Assembly (NCBI GenBank): GCA_947652605.1
Contig: OX393581.1
Coordinates: 7,506,640-7,570,639, forward strand
Reading direction: 5' to 3'
Source of the DNA: Elmis aenea
Lineage: Eukaryota > Arthropoda > Insecta > Coleoptera > Elmidae
DNA: 64,000 bases
The notes under the pieces were generated by a model. That model had not been told where the DNA came from and ran no database searches. It worked only from the letters and a program-made list of their open reading frames with translations. A program made the translations under genes and the position numbers. Positions within the stretch are counted from its first letter, which is position 1. Each line of letters starts with the position of its first letter. Below, piece by piece: positions 56,340 through 64,000 of this stretch.

Positions 56340-56720
56340 TAAAAAATGCAATTTTCCTCGTCACGGACCTCCCTTCAAGTTTATAAATATTCATACTCGC
56401 TGTATTCGCAGTAATAATGGGTATGATAGCAGAGACACGGCATTAGTCTGTCTTGTACCTGCAGATTTATATCGGGAGATCCGCCAGAGGTTGATAATTA
56501 CAACTGCATCTCGCGGCTGATAAGACAGTGTTAATTAATATCGGACCAGATGTGTAATACGTCAGTTGGTATGTCTTCATTACCCTTGCAAGCGAAACAG
56601 GTAATTGTCTAATACTTAAAGTGGCTCTTATTAGCGATCCTGCAGACTACAGCTAACTAGATTACGCAGATGAAGATTAATTTTACGCTCCTTTAGCTGG
56701 GGAAACATAAAATGCGCAAG
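56340..56720. promoter_or_regulatory. single-copy, enhancer-like region
   Basis: About 380 bp, less AT-rich, with no repeat ends or long ORFs. It contains two TGATAAG/TGATAATT GATA-type sites, TTAATTAAT homeodomain-type sites, CAGGTAATTG, and AACTGCATC. Such clustering is what I would expect of a developmental enhancer, but it may be chance. No conservation data are available. Confidence 0.2.
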
Positions 56721-57014
56721 TATAACACGAGAAAAACTAGTCGCAAGGAAATTAAAGCCACTTGTGCAGTGAATTACTGATGTCTCTCTTAAGCTGTCAA
56801 GTTAAAACATAGTTTGTGGGTTTATTATGGACATAATTTAATCACAGTTATCTTAATTCATCTGCACACTTAAGGTTTTATAAAGACATACCAGGTTCGC
56901 GTCAAAAATCGGAATAACTTTAGTAAACTTGAATCGATTACATGCAGACGTATTAAAAACTTAAGAATCTTTGATAATTTTCGCAAATTGTACAGGGTGT
57001 CCTGAATGAGAATA

Positions 57015-57640
57015 AAGGCGATGAGTTGAAAATAGAATAAGTAGAAGACTACATGTATCTAGGAACTCTAATAGACAATAAATGCAGAGAAAAAACAGAA
57101 ATGGTTTTAAGAATAGCAAAGAGCAACAGACGCACGGGCGGAATTAACGAATGTTAAGGTCGAAGGTAGTATCGCGAAAAGCAAAAATGAAAGTACCTAA
57201 ACAAGACTCTCTTAAGACCAACTCTGACATTTAGCAGCGAGAAATGGGTAATGAACAAAACAATACAGTTAAAGCAAGAAGCTTGGAAACGGAAGATTCT
57301 TCGAAGAATATTTAAAGGGAAAAGTGGAAAACAGTTGGGAACAAAGAACTAATGCAGACGTTTACGACATATCAAGAATCAAACATAGCTCAATCCAGTA
57401 ATGCTCGACGTTTGCAGTAGCTGGATCATCTTGAACAAATTGAAAAGGACAAGCATGTAAAACATGTGGGCTGGAATTTACCGAAAGGAAAAAGAAAAAT
57501 GGGCAGACCCACGACGAGATGAAGAGAGGCAGTTTTGGAAAATATAAAAGAGAAAAAAAAACACACAAACTGGAGGCAGTTAGCAAAGGACAGAAAGAGA
57601 TTTTACTAAACAACGGGCCTAAGAGGCCTGTGAACTCTTC
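57015..57640 (+). pseudogene. LINE C-terminal fragment, family B
   Basis: Starts at the RT thumb: VEDYMYLGTLIDNKCREKTE (57030-57100). Then come LLRPTLTFSSEKWVMNKTIQ (the LxYGSETW region), EAWKRKILRRIFKGKSG, a broken WxxHxxRM piece (LDHLEQIEK-like) and KRKMGRPTTR-like basic sequence in several frames. It ends with KHTNWRQLAKDRKRFY and the 3' hairpin motif GGGCCTAAGAGGCCTG at 57616-57631. Matches the order and the 3' motif of 24330-25305. Many stops and shifts; RT catalytic motifs missing. Confidence 0.75.
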
Positions 57641-57654
57641 ATACAAGGTTCATA

Positions 57655-57934
57655 CAGGGTTGCACAAAAGTATGGAAACACACAAATATCTAGAATACTA
57701 TTGCAGATATAACAATGACATTTTGTATCTGAGCGTTATGGTATTTTCGGGATTCGATGAAAATACTAAGGTTGCAATACGACTTCCGGTTCAACCGGAA
57801 ACGGAGTCGTATTGCAACCTTAATATTTTCATCGAATCCGAAAAATACCATAACGCTTAGATACTAAAATTCCTTGTTATATTTGCAATAGTATTCTAGA
57901 TATTTGTCTGTTTCCATGCTTTTGCGCATCCCTG
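57655..57934. mobile_element. near-perfect palindromic MITE, Tc1/mariner type
   Basis: 280 bp whose two ~138-bp halves are reverse complements at roughly 90 percent or better. Ends CAGGGTTGCACAAAAGTATG and CATGCTTTTGCGCATCCCTG, each next to TA (57653-57654, 57935-57936). The turn is CTTCCGGTTCAACCGGAAAC. The terminal style (CAGGGxTGCxCAAAAGTxTGG) fits Tc1-like elements. It follows the LINE fragment directly. No coding capacity; the 113-codon frame across it is accidental. Confidence 0.85.
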
Positions 57935-57936
57935 TA

Positions 57937-58452
57937 TCCTGTATATACAAGTTGCTTCAAAACGAAGAACACTTCTTGAATATTCTCAAACATTGGTGGT
58001 TACCATTAATATTAATATAAAGTTATTTATTATGAATTGTAACGGACACGGATTAATATCTCTTTGGTTAAATTATATACATGTAAACGTGTAATAGATA
58101 TCGTTGCTTACTTGGGAGGCCCATTTACAAACCGAGGTAATTGGAGTAGATCAGCGTGGACAGGGCACGAACTGACCCTTAACCCGACTGATTGAACTGA
58201 TCTACTGACAGTGCTGTTAATACACCAACATGAACGTACACCACCTGTCTCGTACTCGATCAATTTTCGTCCGTTCCCCGCATACTTACGGTTAATGCTG
58301 AATAATATGAGTTATACCGTCGTATGAATGAATTATTCCGATGTTTCCTCGTAAACGGTAGATTATTACATGCGCTTGTGGCCGGAGTGAGTGTATTTAT
58401 GCGAATATTGTTTATCCTCGTACTAAATTAAAGTCTCGTAAATTTGCCTTAC
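57937..58452. other. GC-richer single-copy region
   Basis: 58120-58400 has raised CpG and no repeat ends. GTAGATCAG and CTGATCTAC lie about 50 bp apart in opposite directions (58147-58206). No ORF. Possibly regulatory. Confidence 0.25.
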
Positions 58453-58554
58453 CTGTACGACACCATAGTTACCTTGTCACAAATACTGATGTCTTTCTTT
58501 GTTTCTAGAATTATCATAATAATGCAAACAGGACCGGACCGAGGCACTTTCGCG
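58453..58554 (-). CDS. possible coding exon
   Basis: On the minus strand the acceptor TATTACTGTCCTAG (complement, up to 58555) precedes 102 nt that are open in one frame (AKVPRSGPVCIIMIILETKK, then DISICDKVTMVSY) and ends at CGTACAG/gtaaggc, a good donor. An internal ATG (MIILETKKDISIC) could alternatively be a start. The acceptor's pyrimidine tract is weak. No homologue is recognised and the neighbouring exons are unknown. Confidence 0.2.
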
Positions 58555-59388
58555 CTAGGACAGTAATATTTTTTGACGCCTCTTTGCTAACAATTGTTTT
58601 ATTGTAGCTGTCAATTGCTAAATATTTTTTTAATTCGTTAAATACTATAAAATATCTTTATAAGGTGCTTTACATATAGGAGAGGGCATAAAAAAGTTCA
58701 ATGCAGTAAGAACGTAATCAAATGGACTCTCTATTATTAAGGTGGTCTAAGTCTATCATTTGTTTAACGATATTTTCCATTTTAGTTCACTTAAAAATAC
58801 TGATTAAGTCTAAGAAGTTTGACCACGAATTTAAACACAGTAAATACTTGATAAAAGCAAGTTTCCTGAATCGATTTTGGTTGTAACAGTTGCTTTTTTC
58901 GAATTTTGCTGCTTTTGTCAAATTAGGTGAGTAACTAAAAAGATATCAAAATATTTCTCCTTTTACAACATCCTTTCAGTCCCCAAGTTACTCTGAAAGG
59001 ATCCTTTGTTTTCCAAAATGTTGCACCCATTCTGAATTTCTTAGAAGTTATTCTAATTCTAATCTATTTTACTGTAATTGTCACAGTTAGGCCAAGTATA
59101 CATGTAGAACCACTGATCTATACAAGTGACTATTGATTCCAAATGGAATCATAATATATTTGAAAAGGTTACTGTATATGTAAATAAATAATGCAAAAGT
59201 TTTTTTTTTTTTACAATTCATTTAACAAGTTTTTGCCATAAATCGACTTACACCATTTCATGAGTATTTAATTGTAAATATCAATACATTTTACTTATTT
59301 AAATTTCACTTGAATTGCTGCTTTCTTGTAGTCCGGTTTTGTTCACAAATAAAAACTTGAAACAAAATGCTAGTGTGTAATTTCAAGG
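58555..59388. other. AT-rich interval, nothing recognised
   Basis: No gene; only low-complexity AT-rich DNA. Confidence 0.4.
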
Positions 59389-59400
59389 TTTATACTTTTT

Positions 59401-60594
59401 CTTCTTCTTCTTAATCGTTTCCTCTTGTACCTTTCGGTGTCGAGGTTGCTTTTCTGTTACTGTATTATCTTTCTCCACTCCTTCCTATCGTTGGCTAATT
59501 GTGGCACATCTTTCCAGCTGACTCCTTTTCCTTCTAGTCTCTTCCTCACTTCTTTTTCCCATTTTATTCTTGGCCTTCCTCTAGCTCTTTTTCCCTCTAT
59601 CTGCATTTTCCATCCTATTTTCGCGTATCTACTTTCTGGCATGCGTAGTAAATGCCCCAGCCATCGTAATTGATTCGTCTCCATCTTTTTCTTAATATCT
59701 GTTACTCCAAGTTTATTTCGGATTTTTTCGTTACTGATTTTATCGATCAGTCTACATCCCTCTATTCTTCTCAAAAATCTCATTTCCTGTACCTGTATTC
59801 TTTGTTTTTGTTTTTGAGTTAGTGCCCAAGTTTCTGAACTGTACGTGAGGATGGGTACGTACACTGCATTAAAAACTCGCGTCTTCGTCTCTTTTGATAT
59901 TTCCTTCTTACTTATCAAACATTTATTTGTGGCGTAGTAAAATTTCGTCGCTGCCGCTATTCTGTTATTCAGATCTTCCTCCAATTTACCATTTTCTGCA
60001 ATTATTGTTCCTAAATATTTAAAACTTGCTACCTGTTCTATCTTTTTTTGGTCAAGCATTATTGTAGCTGGTTCATGATTTTTCGCTATAACCATAACCT
60101 TTGTCTTGGTTATATTAATATTCATATTATATCTGCTTAATGTATCTGCCCATACGCCTAGATTAAATTGCAAGTCCTTTTCGCTTTTAGCTAATAACAC
60201 CACATCATCTGCAAAGGCTAATTCTGTTAACGATATTGGTTTTAGTTTATTCCAACCCCAGTAGGCTTTCTTTGTGTTTTGCTTACATTCTTTAATAATT
60301 TTATCCATAAGAATTATAAAGAGCAGAGGACTTAATGTGCCTCCTTGTCTTACTCCCACTGTTGTTATAAATTCCTGGGAACTGCTGTTGTGGGTTCGCA
60401 CATAATTTCTACTGCTCTTATATAAACTCTTGATGGCGTTTGATAATCCTTCTCGAACTCTACTTTGTTTCAATATCTTCCAGATCTTTTCCCTTGGCAC
60501 TCTATCGAAGGCTTTAGAAAGATCGATAAAGCACAAATACACCCTCTTTGAATGTTCCATTGATTTTTCACTTAACTCTCTTAGCGTAAAAATT
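59401..60594 (-). mobile_element. 5'-truncated LINE, family A, with 12-bp target duplication
   Basis: TTTATACTTTTT occurs at 59389-59400 and 60595-60606. The insert between them is a minus-strand LINE with a short (GAA)n tail (CTTCTTCTTCTT on the plus strand at 59401-59412) and a 5' truncation within the RT domain. The long uninterrupted ORF suggests it is the youngest LINE in the window. Confidence 0.92.
59457..60594 (-). pseudogene. LINE reverse transcriptase, C-terminal 379 codons, still open
   Basis: C-terminal part of a non-LTR retrotransposon pol protein, open from the truncation at 60594 to the stop at 59457; the frame continues for a further 10 codons into flanking DNA. RT motif A is CFIDLSKAFDRVP (residues 32-44 of the 389-codon frame), motif B GVRQGGTLSPLLF (91-103) and motif C LAFADDVVLLA (136-146), so all catalytic Asp are intact. 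The thumb follows (SFKYLGTIIAENG), then ILTYSSETWALTQKQKQRI, QLRWLGHLLRMPES and RARGRPRIKWEKEVRKRL near the C-terminus. The architecture resembles RTE/CR1-like insect LINEs; the clade is not certain. The endonuclease and the N-terminal RT are missing because of 5' truncation, so it cannot retrotranspose. Fragments of the same family lie at 32545, 39820 and 40870. Confidence 0.93.
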
Positions 60595-60606
60595 TTTATA
60601 CTTTTT

Positions 60607-62375
60607 AATAAAACAAAAATGACCAATAGTTCAGTACGTATTTCATGTTATTTTTTATGGGTTGTTTAAGTTAAACGTTTTGCCTTCGATTTCCAATTAT
60701 CTTCGCGCTCCCCGTTCAGAGATTTCACACTTCTCTTAGGGGCCCCTCAGCTTAAGAATCACTGTCTTAATACACTTACAATAGGTAATAAAACATCTTA
60801 ATTTTAAATTTGAACTGTAATAAGAATCGCAATAAAGTATTGAGTTTCGGATTTTTTCTCGGAACCAAAGACTACAAAAACTTGGTGATTCCGGAAACTT
60901 ATGTCCCAGAAAAATCCCGGGACAGAAACACTAAACATGGGCAATAATAAAACGCTATATAAAATCCTTAATACTTGAAAAAAATGTGGTTAAATATCTT
61001 TGATTCTGTACAAAAATTTCATAACAAGAGTCAAAAGCCACCAAGTTAATAAACACTTTTCATTCCCTTTTTTCACTTATGTTTCGTTGCAATACCGAAC
61101 CGAAAGAACATCCAAAACTAACTATAACCGATGCTCAGTCTGGCTTAAGATAATAACTCAATCACATGCAATACAAAACAAGTTGTTAAGACTTATCCAC
61201 TTGCAATTTCTTAATTACTATAATTATGAATCTTAATTACTCACCTACTTTTGACTCGTAGCAACATCTTTTTAACGATCACTTTGTTGTTAATACCACG
61301 AAAGTAAATACCCAGTCGAAATGAGACGCGTATACCGTGAACATGTTTACAAATAATATGAAACACGTCGGCTTTTCCCAAGTGATTTATGCCACTTTGC
61401 TGGAGTATTTTAATTTCCACTCGGGTAATAATTTACTATTAAAATGGGACGACTCTTCGAGTTCCATAATTAAAGCACATACATCATTTAGTCCAGCTTA
61501 AGTAAGTATCTGAACGATAAAAATTCATCTCCGTACGTTATGGACGTACGAGATGGTAAAATAAATCTGGTCACGTATCAAGAAAAACTCGTCGTTCCGG
61601 AAAAATGAAGGAATGTGTGTATTTTGTACGAGGTGTGCAGAAATATTATAAACTGATGTTTTCTAGTTTCCTTAAGTGTTATTACAGAATCTCCAATAAA
61701 AAGCGTTACCAGTTTCTTTAAATGGCGTCTTCCTAATTTAGATATGGTGAAGTAAGATCCTGTTTTATAACTAATAGCATATGAAATTTCGATTTCTGTA
61801 CTTTACTCGTCTTGCCAATTGCTTGAGGTTGGAGAACAACCAACAAGACTTTCACAAATGCATCGAGAGTAACAAAGAATTGAATCTTTATTCTAAATAA
61901 CGAAAGGGTGTAATTTAGTGATAAAGACAACTTTTATAATAACAGTTAAAGTGCATGTGTGATATCAAAAATATTCTATAAAAGGGTAAAACCATCAAAA
62001 ATGTGTTAAACATAATTTTTATTACCCAAATTGGTATCGGACAGTAACAAGTTCATACGTGTTGTCTATACTTAGTCTATTAATATTGTTGTTTCATGCA
62101 TTCAAATTAGAACAAAACTGTTATTCTCATGAGTAGGTACCTCACACCACGATAAAGAAATTACTTACAGAAACGATTCATTCAAATCATTTAAAAAAAA
62201 AACTTTGACCTGAATTAAAATTTGACACACAATCTAACCTTGATTGTTATCTAAAGATTTTGATTTTTTTTAGGTTATTTCGCTTATTTTTGAAAATAGA
62301 CATACAAAATATTATATCATTGTAAAGAGAAAAAACTAATCTTTAAATCTAAGTTATCACCTACTACGACTGCCA
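60607..62375. other. AT-rich interval with two hAT-like scraps
   Basis: GGGGCCCCTCAGCTTAAGAA with TCACTG (60739-60765) and AAATCCCGGGACAGAAACAC (60912-60931) look like right ends of hAT-type MITEs, without left partners. A minus-strand donor look-alike, AGTAG/gtgagt (about 61242), has no coding frame. No gene called. Confidence 0.35.
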
Positions 62376-62379
62376 TTTA

Positions 62380-62990
62380 AAAAAAAAAGTTGTTTTGACA
62401 ATTATCTCGCACGGTAATTTATAAATAAAAATCTGACTATCGCCATCTTATAGCAAACAAAACATTTTTTTTTGCGTTTTTGTGTATTCGCAACAATAAC
62501 CGTGAGACAAGATTTTTAAGATGCGTAACTAGTAATAAATAAAGGCCACACATAACACGATATGTGCATGAAATTAAACACCAAATTGTATGTTTTTAAG
62601 CAGAAATAACACAGACCACCCAATATTGTACATGTGTCGCTAATTTATGGTGTATGTTGCAAAAACAAACTTTCATTTAGTATCTCCGTTACACTTTTGG
62701 AACAAGGGTAAAAGTTACATCTGTTTTGTAACGAAAATAACAAGTCATTGAAATTAAATTGAATTATTTACATTTTTTGGCAGTAACTGTTATAAGTTTT
62801 CAAAAATTGGCAAATTTTTGGTTCACTTATAAATTTGAACAGTGTTTACGAAATTTGAAGCTTGCTATTGGTTTCTGAACCATAGAGCTTGCAATAAAAG
62901 AAAATCAAATCATCTCTAAGTGTTCGTATATAATAGGTAACTTTTGTCCCATTTAATAAAACATGGTCCTTGCGGTTGGGAAGTTGCCAT
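62380..62990 (-). repeat. dispersed repeat, copy 2
   Basis: The reverse complement of 62380-62505 matches 6415-6530 (TTATTGTTGCGAATACAC, AATTACCGTGCGAGAT), and the complement of about 62930-62960 matches 6280-6305. The middle parts differ or are deleted in copy 1. Non-coding. Confidence 0.55.
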
Positions 62991-63756
62991 TCGTGATCCC
63001 TTTATTACCTACATATACTGTTCTTAACTAACAATTTCATCGATATTTTGACGAGATCTCCTTCGGTGTTTTTAATGTTGCTTTTTACTAATTGTTAAAC
63101 TTAGTGCTTAAGGTAGGCGAATGTAGTTTTCTACGGGGCCGGCTTATTATGCGGAGATTAAAAGTTAAATATGTCAATTATAGATTTAGTGTCTTCAGGC
63201 ACTAATATGTTCGATATATTAGATTTGCCTTTTTCCGTGCACCGCCGATCATAAATTATTGGTAGGAATAGACACCTATATAAATTGTTAGGAATGAAGT
63301 TTTGTGGTAGGTGCTTATAAAACATGGCACGGTAGCACATTCTCGCATTTTCTTCACTGAATTACGATTCTTAGATCACACAGAAATGAAATTTTGTGTT
63401 AATGTCATTGGGCACACCTGTATTTTCGTTATATTTATGTTTATTAATACAAGTTTTTACAAATCCATACAAAAATTAGGAGTTTTCAGTAGCTTTAAAC
63501 ACATGTATGAACAATTTCACTTAGTTTTTAACCTAAAAGCGATATTTGTTTAGGTTTTTTTTTTTGTCTGACGCACTCATAAAATTAAGTTTTACCATGT
63601 TTTTTATTGCTTGCAAAACTATCTTTTAAAAAAATTACCTTAAATAAGCAATATCAGTTAATATTCAGGCAAATTAAATGTTTCGACTTAATCCAAACCT
63701 GAAATTAATGTAGCTAAAAGCAACTGACGGAGACTACTTATTTTTATGCTCTGAAC
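62991..63756. other. AT-rich interval, nothing recognised
   Basis: Only chance ORFs in AT-rich DNA. Confidence 0.4.
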
Positions 63757-64000
63757 CAGTGTTTCTTAACTTTTTTGGACTTTCTTCCTTCTTCTCTATA
63801 TCAATCTTAATAATCTTTCAATCCTTTCATGCAATGACGACAAAAAAGTCCTTAAATGTATTGAAACCCGACTCCTGTTGCACACTGGTGACTTGTTTCA
63901 ATAAATAGTTTTCCGTTTCGTTTCTTCGCGCTCTGCTCTCTCTTAGGTATTTGTCCTCCTCCCCCGCCCCTAGGGAATTACCACAAAAGGTTGAGAACTA
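63757..64000. mobile_element. hAT-type MITE cut by the window edge
   Basis: Left end CAGTGTTTCTTAACTTTTTT and, at the window edge, the inverted AAAAGGTTGAGAACTA. The interior has a GC-rich part CCTCCTCCCCCGCCCC. Ends of this type (CAGxGxTTCTCAACCTTTT) are common in hAT MITEs. The right terminus and the duplication lie outside the window. Confidence 0.65.

Noticed and set aside
57519..57860. 113-codon frame joining LINE debris and a palindrome
   Set aside because: It crosses the boundary between two unrelated mobile elements.
61242..61330. Good donor AGTAG/gtgagt on the minus strand
   Set aside because: No acceptor and no open frame reaching the donor; a single site is expected by chance in 64 kb.

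Overview
This window looks like TE-rich insect DNA. It is very AT-rich, has no operons or bacterial-type genes, and is crowded with decayed mariner, Tigger/pogo, hAT, Harbinger-like, Penelope and LINE copies. The species cannot be told from sequence alone; a beetle or another insect with a large genome would fit. No complete host protein-coding gene is visible. The window reads as intergenic or intronic DNA with several layers of transposon insertion.

Layout. 1-0.55 kb: 3' part of a mariner-like element. 1.5-3.4 kb: a large inverted repeat with an internally deleted Tigger element inside its left arm. 4.9-5.4 kb: a Jockey-clade RT remnant. 5.8-6.8 kb: a hAT non-autonomous element with other repeats nested in it. 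8.8-10.9 kb: a mariner (DD34D) split by a TA-flanked Tigger-like element. 11.6-13.2 kb: a hAT MITE, a 0.9-kb palindrome and a third copy of the 1.5-3.4 kb repeat. 15.1-16.9 kb: three MITEs, two of which have a second copy elsewhere in the window (26.1 and 48.6 kb). 18.9 kb: a 134-bp Penelope-derived hairpin element with a 14-bp target duplication. 23-33 kb: a run of LINE fragments on both strands. 35.3-36.3 kb: a ~183-bp tandem satellite. 37.8-38.6 kb: another mariner-type transposase. 39.8-41.2 kb: LINE fragments with a Penelope GIY-YIG piece between them. 42.3-46.2 kb: mariner and LINE scraps, a fold-back element whose arms are minisatellites, and a hAT element full of CCCGGG motifs. 47-59 kb: mostly plain AT-rich DNA with a few MITEs and a near-perfect palindrome at 57.7 kb. 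59.4-60.6 kb: a 5'-truncated LINE with a long open RT frame. 63.76 kb to the end: a hAT-type MITE cut by the window edge.

Possible host content is limited to short candidates. These are a 42-codon ORF with a clear signal peptide (47.03 kb, +), a GC-rich 63-codon ORF (49.96 kb, +), and four possible exons or exon-like segments with splice signals (21.63, 37.45, 52.33 and 58.45 kb), plus GC-richer single-copy islands that could be promoters or enhancers. None is proven.

The genes here are not organised to work together; they are independent mobile elements. The most unusual structures are the hairpin mini-element related to Penelope ends, the fold-back element with repeat-unit arms, and several nested insertions whose target duplications allow relative dating. 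I did not find a clearly new biological system.
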